Shown here in pieces: positions 37,390 through 49,530 of a stretch of DNA of 64,000 nt. The notes below the pieces were generated by a model, which saw only the letters and a list, made by a program, of their open reading frames with translations, was not told where the DNA came from and did not search any database. Position 1 is the stretch's first letter, and each line of letters begins with the position of its first letter. This DNA is from Clusia tigrina (lineage: Eukaryota; Arthropoda; Insecta; Diptera; Clusiidae). The stretch covers positions 113,669,700-113,733,699 of the forward strand of contig OV050033.1 in the NCBI GenBank assembly GCA_920105625.2, written 5' to 3'. Made by a program: the position numbers and the translations under genes.

Positions 37390-40300
37390 TCGAGTACTTT
37401 ATTGTTACAAAATTTCAAGGTTTTATGTCGCTCCAGTAAAAAGTTACAAGCATTTGTATGTTGCAAACTTTGATAGGTGTAGGACGTACCATATAGAAGT
37501 TAGGGCCATTTGAAGTATTATCAGTGTTTGATTTGGGACTCAAGGGTAGCATAGCTTTGAGCGATAGCTTAAATTGGCAAGAAGCTCGAGCACTTTATTG
37601 TTACAAAATTTCAAGGTTTTATGACGCTCCAGTAAAAAGTTACAAGCATTTGTATGTTGCCAATTTTGATAGGTGTATGACGTACCCTATAGAATTTAGG
37701 GCCACTTGAAGTTCTATCAGTGTTTGATTTGGGACTCAAGGGTAGCATAGCTTTGAGCGATAACTTAAATTGACAAGAGGCTCGAGCACTTTATTGTTAC
37801 AAAATTTCAAGATTTTATGACGCTCCAGTAAAAAGTTACACCCATTTGTATGTTGCAAACTTTGATAGGTGTAGGACGTACCGTATATAAGTTAGGGCCA
37901 TTTGAAGTTTTATCAGTGTTTGATGTGGGACTCAAGGGTAGCATAGCTTTGAGCGATAGCTTAAATTGACAAGAGGCTCGAGTACTTTATTGTTACAAAA
38001 TTTCAAGGTTTTATGACGCTCCAGTAAAAAGTTACAAGCATTTGTATGTTGCAAACTTTGATAGGCGTAGGACGTACCGTATAAAAGTTAGGGCCATTTG
38101 AAGTTTTATCAGTGTTTGATTTGGGACTCAAGGGTAGCATAGCTTTGAGCGATAGCTTAAATTGACAAGAGGCTCTTGTACTTTATTGTTACAAAATGTC
38201 AAGGTTTTATGACGCTCCAGTTAAAAGTTGCAAGCATTTGTATGTTGCAAACTTTGATAGGTGTAGGACGTACCGTATAGAAGTTAGGGCCATTTGAAGC
38301 TTTATCAGTGTCTGATTTGGGACTCAAGGGTAGCATAGCTTTGAGCGATAGCTTAAATTGACAAGAGGCTCGAGTACTTTATTGTTACAAAATTTCAAGG
38401 TTTTATGACGCTCTAGTAAAAAGTTACAAGCATTTGTATGTTGCAAACTTTGATAGGTGTAGGACGTACTGTATAGAAGTTCGGGCAATTTGAAGTTTTA
38501 TCAGTGATTGATTTGGGACTCAAGGGTAGCATAGCTTTGAGCGATAGCTTAAATTGACAAGAGGCTCGAGTACTTTATTGTAACAAAATTTCAAGGTTTT
38601 ATGACGCTCCAGTAAAAAGTTGCCAGCATTTGTTTGTTGCAAACTTTGATAGGTGTAGGACGTACCGTATAGAAGTTAGGGCCATTTGAAGATTTATCAG
38701 TGTTTGATTTGGGACTCAAGGGTAGCATAGCTTTGGGCGATAGCTTAAATTGACAAGAGGCTCAAGTACTTTATTGTTACAAAATTTCAAGGCTTTATGA
38801 CGCTCCAGTAAAAAGTTGCAAGCGTTTGTATGTTGCAAACTTTGATAGGTGTAGGACGTACCGTATAGAAGTTAGGGCCATTTGAAGTTTTATCAGTGTT
38901 TGATTTGGGACTCAAGGGTAGCATAGCTTTGAGCGATTGCTTAAATTGACAAGAGGCTCGAGTACTTTATTGTTACAAAATTTCAAGGTTTTATGACGCT
39001 CCAGTAAAAAGTTGCACGCATTTGTATGTTGCAAACTTCGATAGATGTAGGACGTACCGTATAGAAGTTAGGGCCATTTGAAGTTTTATCAGTGTTTTAT
39101 TTGGGACTCATGGGTAGCATAGCTTTGAGCGATAGCTTAAATTGACAAGAGGCTCGAGTACTTTATTGTTACAAAATTTCAAGGTTTTATGACGCTCCAG
39201 TAAAAAGTTACAAGCATTTGTATGTTGCAAACTTTGATAGGTGTAGGACGTACCATATAGAAGTTAGGGCCATTTGAAGTTTTATCAGTGTTTGATTTGG
39301 GACTCAAATGTAGCATAGCTTTGAGCGATAACTTAAATTGACAAGAGGCTCGAGCACTTTATTGTTACAAAATTTCAAGGTTTTATGACGCTCCAGTAAA
39401 AATTTACAGGCATTTGTATGTTGCAAACTTTGATAGGTGTAGGACGTACCGTATAGAAGTTAGGGCCATTTGAAGTTTTATCAGTGTTTGATGTGGGACT
39501 CAAGGGTGGCATAGCTTTGAGCGATAGCTTAAATTGACAAGAGGCTCGAGTACTTTATTGTTACAAATTTCAAGGTTTTATGGCGCTCCGGTAAAAAGTT
39601 ACAAGCATTTGTATGTTGCAAACTTTGATAGGTGTAGGACGTACCGTATAAAAGTTAGAGCCATTAGAAGTTTTATCAGTGTCTGATTTGGGACTCAAGG
39701 GTAGCATAGCTTTGAGCGATAGCTTAAATTGACAAGAGGCTCGAGTACTTTATTGTTACAAAATTTCAAGGTTTTATGACGCTCCAGTAAAAAGTTACAA
39801 GCATTTGTATGTTGCAAACTTTGATAGGTGTAGGACGTACCGTATAGAAGTTAGGGCTATTTGAAGATTTATCAGTGTTTGATTTGAGATTCAAGGGTAG
39901 CATAGCTTTGAGCGATTGCTTAAATTGACAAGAGGCTCGAGTACTTTATTGTGACAAAATTTCAAGGTTTTATGACGCTCCAGTAAAAAGTTACAAGCAT
40001 TTGTATGTTGCAAACTTTGATAGGCGTAGGACGTACCGTATAGAAGTTAGGGCCATTTGAAGTTTTATCAGTGTTTGATTTGGGACTCAAGGGTAGCATA
40101 GCTTTGAGCGATAGCTTAAATTGACAAGAGGCTCGAGTACTTTATTGTTACAAAATTTCAAGGTTTTATGACGCTCCAGTAAAAAGTTGCAAGCATTTGT
40201 ATGTTGCAAACTTTGATAGGTGTAGGACGTACCGTATAGAAGCTAGGGCCATTTGATGCTTTATCAGTGTCTGATTTGGGACTCAAGGGTAGCATAGCTT

Positions 40301-41307
40301 TGAGCGATAGCTTAAATTGACAAGAGGCTCGAGTACTTTATTGTTACAAAATTTCAAGGTTTTATGACGTTCTAGAAAAAAGTTACAAGCATTTGTATGT
40401 TGCAAACTTTGATAGGTGTAGGACGTACTGTATAGAAGTTCGGGCCATTTGAAGTTTTATCAGTGATTGATTTGGGACTCAAGGGTAGCATAGCTTTGAG
40501 CGATAGCTTAAATTGACAAGAGGCTCGAGTACCTTATTGTAACAAAATTTCAAGGTTTTATGACGCTCCAGTAAAAAGTTGCCAGCATTTGTATGTTGGA
40601 AACTTTGATAGGTGTAGGACGTACCGTATAGAAGTTAGGGCTATTTGAAGATTTATCAGTGTTTGATTTGGGATTCAAGGGTAGCATAGCTTTGAGCGAT
40701 AGCTTAAATTGACAAGAGGCTCGAGTACTTTATTGTTACAAAATTTCAAGGCTTTATGACGCTCCAGTAAAAAGTTGCAAGCGTTTGTATGTTGCAAACT
40801 TTGATAGGTGTAGGACGTACCGTATAGAAGTTAGGGCCATTTGAAGTTTTATCAGTGTTTGATTTGGCACTCAAGGGTAGCATAGCTTTGAGCGATAGCT
40901 TAAATTTACAAGAGGCTCGAGTACTTTATTGTTACAAAAATTCAAGGTTTTATGACGCTCCAGTAAAAAGTTACAGGCATTTGTATATTGCAAACTTAAT
41001 AGGTGTAGGACGTACCGTATAGAAGTTAGGGCCATTTGAAGTTTTATCAGTGTTTGATGTGGGACTCAAGGGTAGCATAGCTTTGAACGATAGCTTAAAT
41101 TAACAAGAGGCTCGAGTACTTTATTGTTACAAAATTTCAAGGTTTTATGACGCTCCAGTAAAAAGTTGCAAGCATTTGTATGTTGCAAACTTTGATAGAT
41201 GTAGGACGTACCGTATAGAAGTTAGGGCCATTTGAAGTTTTATCAGTGTTTGATTTGGGACTCAAGGGTAGCATAGCTTTGAGCGATAGCTTAAATTGAC
41301 AAGAAGT
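37390..41307 (+). repeat. Higher-order repeat copy D2 (20 monomers, with A/E-type insert)
   Basis: The D-type start is followed, from about 38.2 to 40.9 kb, by monomers of other types: GAAGCTTTATCAGTGTCTG, CTCTAG, GCCAGC, GCACGC, GCCATTAGAAG at 39662 and TCTAGAAAAAAG at 40371. The D type then resumes. This long insert is what makes the spacing 20 monomers rather than 8 or 9. The inserted run matches 45.66-47.8 kb in order. Confidence 0.8.
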
Positions 41308-42874
41308 GCGAGTACTTTATTGTTACAAAATTTCAAAGTTTTATGACGCTCCAGTAAAAAGTTACAAGCATTTGTATGTTGCAAACTTTGATAGGTGTAG
41401 GACGTACCATATAGAAGTTAGGGCCATTTGAAGTTTTATCAGTGTTTGATTTGGGACTCAAGGGTAGCATAGCTTTGAGCGATAGCTTAAATTGGCAAGA
41501 GGCTCGAGCACTTTATTGTTACAAAATTTCAAGGTTTTATGACGCTCCAGTAAAAAGTTACAAGCATTTGTATGTTGCCAATTTTGATAGGTGTATGACG
41601 TACCCTATAGAATTTAGGGCCATTTGAAGTTCTATCAGTGTTTGATTTGGGACTCAAGGGTAGCATAGCTTTGAGCGATAACTTAAATTGACAAGAGGCT
41701 CGAGCACTTTATTGTTACAAAATTTCAAGATTTTATGACGCTCCAGTAAAAAGTTACAGGCATTTGTATGTTGCAAACTTTGATAGGTGTAGGACGTACC
41801 GTATAGAAGTTAGGGCCATTTGAAGTTTTATCAGTGTTTGATGTGGGACTCAAGGGTAGCATAGCTTTGAGCGATAGCTTAAATTGACAAGAGGCTCGAG
41901 TACTTTATTGTTACAAAATTTCAAGGTTTTATGACGCTCCAGTAAAAAGTTACAAACATTTGTATGTTGCAAACTTTGATAGGTGTAGGACGTACCGTAT
42001 AGAAGTTAGGGCCTTTTGAAGATTTATCAGTGTTTGATTTGGGATTCAAAGGTAGCATAGCTTTGAGCGATAGCTTAAATTGACAAGAGGCTCGAGTACT
42101 TTATTGTTACAAAATTTCAAGGTTTTATGACGCTCCAGTAAAAAGTTACAAGCATTTGTATGTTGCAAACTTTGATAGGCGTAGGACGTACCGTATAGAA
42201 GTTAGGGCCATTTGAAGTTTTATCAGTGTTTGATTTGGGACTCAAGGGTAGCATAGCTTTGAGCGATAGCTTAAATTGACAAGAGGCTCTTGTACTTTAT
42301 TGTTATAAAATTTCAAGGTTGTATGACTCTCCAGTAAAAAGTTGCAAGCATTTGTATGTTGCAAACTTTGATAGGTGTAGGACGTACCGTATAGAAGTTA
42401 GGGCCATTTGAAGTTTTATCAGTGTTTGATTTGGGACTCAAGGGTAGCATAGCTTTGAGCTATAGCTTAAATTGACAAGAAGTTCGAGTACTTTATTGTT
42501 ACAAAATTTCAAGGTTTTATGACGCTCCAGTAAAAAGTTACAGGCATTTGTATATTGCAAACTTAATAGGTGTAGGACGTACCGTATAGAAGTTAGGGCC
42601 ATTTGAAGTTTTATCAATGTTTGATGTGGGACTCAAGGGTAGCATAGCTTTGCACGATAGCTTAAATTAACAAGAGGCTCGAGTACTTTATTGTTACAAA
42701 ATTTCAAGGTTTTATGACGCTCCAGTAAAAAGTTGCAAGCATTTGTATGTTGCAAACTTTGATAGATGTAGGACGTACCGTATAGAAGTTAGGGCCATTT
42801 GAAGTTTTATCAGTGTTTGATTTGGGACTCAAGGGTAGCATAGCTTTGAGCGATAGCTTAAATTGACAAGAAGT
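41308..42874 (+). repeat. Higher-order repeat copy D3 (8 monomers)
   Basis: It starts with AAGAAGTGCGAGTAC, a private change shared only with the next copy at 42875. Monomer order: CAAAGTTTTATG, the TTGGCAAG / CCCTATAG unit, TCAAGATTTTATG, TTACAAACATTTG, GGCGTAGG, GGCTCTTGTAC with GGTTGTATGACTCTCC, GAGCTATAGC, and CTTAATAGG. D4 repeats this almost base for base, so the two are recent duplicates. Confidence 0.88.
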
Positions 42875-45222
42875 GCGAGTACTTTATTGTTACAAAATTT
42901 CAAAGTTTTATGACGCTCCAGTAAAAAGTTACAAGCATTTGTATGTTGCAAACTTTGATAGGTGTAGGACGTACCATATAGAAGTTAGGGCCATTTGAAG
43001 TTTTATCAGTGTTTGATTTGGGACTCAAGGGTAGCATAGCTTTGAGCGATAGCTTAAATTGGCAAGAGGCTCGAGCACTTTATTGTTACAAAATTTCAAG
43101 GTTTTATGACGCTCCAGTAAAAAGTTACAAGCATTTGTATGTTGCCAATTTTGATAGCTGTATGACGTACCCTATAGAATTTAGGGCCATTTGAAGTTCT
43201 ATCAGTGTTTGATTTGGGACTCAAGGGTAGCATAGCTTTGAGCGATAACTTAAATTGACAAGAGGCTCGAGCACTTTATTGTTACAAAATTTCAAGATTT
43301 TATGACGCTCCAGTAAAAGTTACAGGCATTTGTATGTTGCAAACTTTGATAGGTGTAGGACGTACCGTATAGAAGTTAGGGCCATTTGAAGTTTTATCAG
43401 TGTTTGATGTGGGACTCAAGGGTAGCATAGCTTTGAGCGATAGCTTAAATTGACAAGAGGCTCGAGTACTTTATTGTTACAAAATTTCAAGGTTTTATGA
43501 CGCTCCAGTAAAAAGTTACAAACATTTGTATGTTGCAAACTTTGATAGGTGTAGGACGTACCGTATAGAAGTTAGGGCCTTTTGAAGATTTATCAGTGTT
43601 TGATTTGGGATTCAAAGGTAGCATAGCTTTGAGCGATAGCTTAAATTGACAAGAGGCTCGAGTACTTTATTGTTACAAAATTTCAAGGTTTTATGACGCT
43701 CCAGTAAAAAGTTACAAGCATTTGTATGTTGCAAACTTTGATAGGCGTAGGACGTACCGTATAGAAGTTAGGGCCATTTGAAGTTTTATCAGTGTTTGAT
43801 TTGGGACTCAAGGGTAGCATAGCTTTGAGCGATAGCTTAAATTGACAAGAGGCTCTTGTACTTTATTGTTATAAAATTTCAAGGTTGTATGACTCTCCAG
43901 TAAAAAGTTGCAAGCATTTGTATGTTGCAAACTTTGATAGGTGTAGGACGTACCGTATAGAAGTTAGGGCCATTTGAAGTTTTATCAGTGTTTGATTTGG
44001 GACTCAAGGGTAGCATAGCTTTGAGCTATAGCTTAAATTGACAAGAAGTTCGAGTACTTTATTGTTACAAAATTTCAAGGTTTTATGACGCTCCAGTAAA
44101 AAGTTACAGGCATTTGTATATTGCAAACTTAATAGGTGTAGGACGTACCGTATAGAAGTTAGGGCCATTTGAAGTTTTATCAATGTTTGATGTGGGACTC
44201 AAGGGTAGCATAGCTTTGAACGATAGCTTAAATTGACAAGAGGCTCGAGTACTTTATTGTTACAAAATTTCAAGGTTTTATGACGCTCCAGTAAAAAGTT
44301 GCAAGCATTTGTATGTTGCAAACTTTGATAGATGTAGGACGGACCGTATAGAAGTTAGGGCCATTTGAAGTTTTATCAGTGTTTGATTTGGGACTCAAGG
44401 GTACCATAGCTTTGAGCGATAGCTTAAATTGACAAGAAGTTCGAGTACTTTATTGTTACAAAATTTCAAGGTTTTATGACGCTCCAGTAAAAAGTTACAA
44501 GCATTTGTATGTTGCAAACTTTGATAGGTGTAGGACGTACCATATAGAAGTTAGGGCCATTTGAAGTTTTATCAGTGTTTGATTTGGGACTCAAGGGTAG
44601 CATAGCTTTGAGCTATAGCTTAAATTGACAAGAAGTTCGAGTACTTTATTGTTACAAAATTTCAAGGTTTTATGACGCTCCAGTAAAAAGTTACAGGCAT
44701 TTGTATATTGCAAACTTAATAGGTGTAGGACGTACCGTATAGAAGTTAGGGCCATTTGAAGTTTTATCAATGTTTGATGTGGGACTCAAGGGTAGCATAG
44801 CTTTGAACGATAGCTTAAATTGACAAGAGGCTCGAGTACTTTATTGTTACAAAATTTCAAGGTTTTATGACGCTCCAGTAAAAAGTTACAGGCATTTGTA
44901 TATTGCAAACTTAATAGGTGTAGGACGTACCGTATAGAAGTTAGGGCCATTTGAAGTTTTATCAATGTTTGATGTGGGACTCAAGGGTAGCATAGCTTTG
45001 AACGATAGCTTAAATTGACAAGAGGCTCGAGTACTTTATTGTTACAAAATTTCAAGGTTTTATGACGCTCCAGTAAAAAGTTGCAAGCATTTGTATGTTG
45101 CAAACTTTGATAGATGTAGGACGGACCGTATAGAAGTTAGGGCCTTTTGAAGATTTATCAGTGTTTGATTTGGGATTCAAAGGTAGCATAGCTTTGAGCG
45201 ATAGCTTAAATTGACAAGAGGC
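42875..45222 (+). repeat. Higher-order repeat copy D4 (12 monomers)
   Basis: It repeats D3, including GGTTGTATGACTCTCC and GAGCTATAGC, then adds monomers: GGACGGACCG units and three further copies of the ATTGCAAACTTAATAGG type. Two of these are immediate neighbours between about 44.63 and 45.03 kb. The unit near 43.3 kb has CCAGTAAAAGTT (shortened A run). Confidence 0.85.
44636..45027 (+). repeat. Adjacent near-identical monomers (single-unit duplication)
   Basis: Two neighbouring monomers both carry GTTACAGGCATTTG, TATATTGCAAACTTAATAGG, TTTATCAATG, TTTGATGTGGG and TTTGAACGATAG. Neighbours elsewhere usually differ in type, so this is a step of exactly one monomer. It differs mainly at the 5' edge (GAAGTTCGAG against GAGGCTCGAG). 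Confidence 0.85.
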
Positions 45223-45614
45223 TCGAGTACTTTATTGTTACAAAATTTCAAGGTTTTATGACGCTCCAGTAAAAAGTTACAAGCATTTGTATGTTGCAAA
45301 CTTTGATAGGTGTAGGACGTACCATATAGAAGTTAGGGCCATTTGAAGTTTTATCAGTGTTTGATTTGGGACTCAAGGGTAGCATAGCTTTGAGCGATAG
45401 CTTAAATTGGCAAGAAGCTCGAGCACTTTATTGTTACAAAATTTCAAGGTTTTATGACGCTCCAGTAAAAAGTTACAAGCATTTGCATGTTGCCAATTTT
45501 GATAGGTGTATGACGTACCCTATAGAATTTAGGGCCACTTGAAGTTCTATCAGTGTTTGATTTGGGACTCAAGGGTAGCATAGCTTTGAGCGATAACTTA
45601 AATTGACAAGAGGC
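45223..45614 (+). repeat. Last D-type units
   Basis: Two monomers, including the fifth copy of the TTGGCAAG / CCCTATAG unit (from 45357), with GGCAAGAAGCTCGAGCAC and GGGCCACTTGAAG as at 37.5 kb. They end the D region before the mixed monomer at 45615. Confidence 0.8.
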
Positions 45615-45810
45615 TCGAGCACTTTATTGTTACAAAATTTCCAGATTTTATGACGCTCTAGTAAAAAGTTACAAGCATTTGTATGTTGCAAACTTTGATA
45701 GGTGTAGGACGTACTGTATAGAAGTTCGGGCCATTTGAAGTTTTATCAGTGATTAATTTGGGGCTCAAGGGTAGTATAGCTTTGAGCGATAGCTTAAATT
45801 GACAAGAGGC
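45615..45810 (+). repeat. Chimeric monomer at the D/E boundary
   Basis: It begins as a D monomer (GAGCACTTTATTG and CAGATTTTATGACG, as in the units following the other CCCTATAG monomers) and continues as an E monomer (CTCTAGTAAAAAG, TACTGTATAG, AGTTCGGGCC, GTGATT). The switch lies between about 45642 and 45656. Two array families are joined inside a single unit without loss of phase. Confidence 0.7.
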
Positions 45811-47181
45811 TCGAGTACTTTATTGTAACAAAATTTCAAGGTTTTATGACGCTCCAGTAAAAAGTTGCCAGCATTTGTATGTTGCAAACTTTGATAGGTG
45901 TAGGACGTACCGTATAGAAGTTAGGGCCATTTGAAGATTTATCAGTGTTTGATTTGGGACTCAAGGGTAGCATAGCTTTGGGCGATAGCTTAAATTGACA
46001 AGAGGCTCGAGTACTTTATTGTTACAAAATTTCAAGGCTTTATGACGCTCCAGTAAAAAGTTGCAAGCGTTTGTATGTTGCAAACTTTGATAGGTGTAGG
46101 ACGTACCGTATAGAAGTTTGGGCCATTTGAAGTTTTATCAGTGTTTGATTTGGGACTCAAGGGTAGCATAGCTTTGAGCGATTGATTAAATATACAAGAG
46201 GCTCGAGTACTTTATTGTTACAACATTTCAAGGTTTTATGACGCTCCAGTAAAAAGTTGCACGCATTTGTATGTTGCAAACTTCGATAGATGTAGGACGT
46301 ACCGTATAGAAGTTAGGGCCATTTGAAGTTTTATCAGTGTTTTATTTGGGACTCATGGGTAGCATAGCTTTGAGCGATAGCTTAAATTGACAAGAGGCTC
46401 GAGTACTTTTTGTTACAAAATTTCAAGGTTTTATGACGCTCCAGTAAAAAGTTACAAGCATTTGTATGTTGCAAACTTTGATAGGTGTAGGACGTACCAT
46501 ATAGAAGTTAGGGCCATTTGAAGTTTTATCAGTGTTTGATTTGGGACTCAAATGTAGCATAGCTTTGAGCGATAACTTAAATTGACAAGAGGCTCGAGCA
46601 CTTTATTGTTACAAAATTTCCATGTTTTATGACGCTCCAGTAAAAAGTTACAGGCATTTGTATGTTGCAAACTTTGATAGGTGTAGGACGTACCGTATAA
46701 AAGTTAGAGCCATTAGAAGTTTTATCAGTGTCTGATTTGGGACTCAAGGATAGCATAGCTTTGAGCGATAGCTTAAATTGACAAGAGGCTCGAGTACTTT
46801 ATTGTTACAAAATTTCAAGGTTTTATGACGCTCCAGTAAAAAGTTACAAGCATTTGTATGTTGCAAACTTTGATAGGTGTAGGACGTACCGTATAGAAGT
46901 TAGGGCTATTTAAAGATTTATCAGTGTTTGATTTGGGATTCAAGGGTAGCATAGCTTTGAGCGATTGCTTAAATTGACAAGAGGCTCGAGTACTTTATTG
47001 TGACAAAATTTCAAGGTTTTATGACGCTCCAGTAAAAAGTTACAAGCATTTGTATGTTGCAAACTTTGATAGGCGTAGGACGTACCGTATAGAAGTTAGG
47101 GCCATTTGAAGTTTTATCAGTGTTTGATTTGGGACTCAAGAGTAGCATAGCTTTGAGCGATAGCTTAAATTGACAAGAGGC
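45811..47181 (+). repeat. E-family monomers, copy of the insert in D2
   Basis: The order matches about 38.5-40.1 kb: GCCAGC, GGGCGATAG, GCAAGCGTTTG, GCACGCATTTG with CTTCGATAG, TCAAATGTAGC, GCCATTAGAAG at 46709. The spacing to the earlier copy is 7245 bp at the left and 7049 bp at the right, a difference of exactly 196 bp. One monomer has therefore been lost here, at the fused unit near 46.6-46.79 kb. Confidence 0.8.
46593..46788 (+). repeat. Chimeric monomer in the E region
   Basis: The 5' part (GAGCAC, GTTACAGGCATTTG) equals the monomer near 39.35-39.55 kb. The 3' part (CGTATAAAAGTTAGAGCC, ATTAGAAG, GTGTCTG) equals the next monomer near 39.55-39.74 kb. The two are separate at 39 kb and at 49.1-49.5 kb but fused here. 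The breakpoint lies between about 46655 and 46697. Confidence 0.7.
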
Positions 47182-49530
47182 TCGAGTACTTTATTGTTAC
47201 AAAATTTCAAGGTTTTATGACGCTCCAGTAAAAAGTTGCAAGCATTTGTATGTTGCAAACTTTGATAGGTGTAGGACGTACCGTATAGAAGCTAGGGCCA
47301 TTTGAAGCTTTATCAGTGTTTGATTTGGGACTCAAGGGTAGCATAGCTTTGAGCGATAGCTTAAATTGACAAGAGGCTCGAGTACTTTATTGTTACAAAA
47401 TTTCAAGGTTTTATGACGCTCTAGAAAAAAGTTACAAGCATTTGTATGTTGCAAACTTTGATAGGTGTAGGACGTACTGTATAGAAGTTCGGGCCATTTG
47501 AAGTTTTATCAGTGATTGATTTGGGACTCAAGGGTAGCATAGCTTTGAGCGATAGCTTAAATTGACAAGAGGCTCGAGTACCTTATTGTAACAAAATTTC
47601 AAGGTTTTATGACGCTCCAGTAAAAAGTTGCCAGCATTTGTATGTTGGAAACTTTGATAGGTGTAGGACGTACCGTATAGAAGTTAGGGCTATTTGAAGA
47701 TTTATCAGTGTTTGATTTGGGATTCAAGGGTAGCATAGCTTTGAGCGATAGCTTAAATTGACAAGAGGCTCGAGTACTTTATTGTTACAAAATTTCAAGG
47801 TTTTATGACGCTCCAGTAAAAAGTTACAAGCATTTGTATGTTGCAAACTTTGATAGGCGTAGGACGTACCGTATAGAAGTTAGGGCCATTTGAAGCTTTA
47901 TCAGTGTTTGATTTGGGACTCAAGGGTAGCATAGCTTTGAGCGATAGCTTAAATTGACAAGAGGCTCGAGTACTTTATTGTTACAAAATTTCAAGGTTTT
48001 ATGACGCTCCAGTAAAAAGTTGCAAGCATTTGTATGTTGCAAACTTTGATAGGTGTAGGACGTACCGTATAGAAGTTAGGGCCATTTGAAGCTTTATCAG
48101 TGTCTGATTTGGGACTCAAGGGTAGCATAGCTTTGAGCGATAGCTTAAATTGACAAGAGGCTCGAGTACTTATTGTTACAAAATTTCAAAGTTTTATGAC
48201 GCTCTAGTAAAAAGTTACAAGCATTTGTATGTTGCAAACTTTGATAGGTGTAGGACGTACTGTATAGAAGTTCGGGCCATTTGAAGTTTTATCAGTGATT
48301 GATTTGGGACTCAAGGGTAGCATAGCTTTGAGCGATAGCTTAAATTGACAAGAGGCTCGAGTACTTTATTGTAACAAAATTTCAAGGTTTTATGACGCTC
48401 CAGTAAAAAGTTGCCAGCATTTGTATGTTGCAAACTTTGATAGGTGTAGGACGTACCGTATAGAAGTTAGGGCCATTTGAAGATATATCAGTGTTTGATT
48501 TGGGACTCAAGGGTAGCATATCTTTGGGCGATAGCTTAAATTGACAAGAGGCTCGAGTACTTTATTGTTACAAAATTTCAAGGCTTTATGACGCTCCAGT
48601 AAAAAGTTGCAAGCGTTTGTATGTTGCAAACTTTGATAGGTGTAGGACGTACCGTATAGAAGTTAGGGCCATTTGAAGTTTTATCAGTGTTTGATTTGGG
48701 ACTCAAGGGTAGCATAGCTTTGAGCGATAGCTTAAATTGACAAGAGGCTCGAGTACTTTATTGTCACAAAATTTCAAGGTTTTATGACGCTCCAGTAAAA
48801 AGTTACAGGCATTTGTATGTTGCAAACTTAATGGGTGTAGGACGTACCAAATAGAAGTTAGGGCCATTTGAAGATATATCAGTGTTTGATTTGGGACTCA
48901 AGGGTAGCATAGCTTTGGGCGATAGCTTAAATTGACAAGAGGCTCGAGTACTTTATTGTTACAAAATTTCAAGGTTTTATGACGCTCCAGTAAAAAGTTA
49001 CAAGCATTTGTATGTTGCAAACTTTGATAGGTGTAGGACGTACCATATAGAAGTTAGGGCCATTTGAAGTTTTATCAGTGTTTGATTTGGGACTCAAATG
49101 TAGCATAGCTTTGAGCGATAACTTAAATTGACAAGAGGCTCGAGCACTTTATTGTTACAAAATTTCAAGGTTTTATGACGCTCCAGTAAAAAGTTACAGG
49201 CATTTGTATGTTGCAAACTTTGATAGGTGTAGGACGTACCGTATAGAAGTTAGGGCCATTTGAAGTTTTATCAGTGTTTGATGTGGGACTCAAGGGTAGC
49301 ATAGCTTTGAGCGATAGCTTAAATTGACAAGAGGCTCGAGTACTTTATTGTTACAAATTTCAAGGTTTTATGGCGCTCCAGTAAAAAGTCACAAGCATTT
49401 GTATGTTGCAAACTTTGATAGGTGTAGGACGTACCGTATAAAAGTTAGAGCCATTAGAAGTTTTATCAGTGTCTGATTTGGGACTCAAGGGTAGCATAGC
49501 TTTGAGCGATAGCTTAAATTGACAAGAGGC
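47182..49530 (+). repeat. Higher-order repeat copy E1 (12 monomers)
   Basis: It starts with the AGAAGCTAGGGCC monomer (47291), followed by the TCTAGAAAAAAG monomer (47420). Both recur 2349 bp later (49640, 49769). The internal order includes GAGTACCTTATTG, ACTTATTG, GATATATCAG at 48485, GCAAGCGTTTG and CTTAATGGGTG, linking it to A-family blocks as well. Confidence 0.88.
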
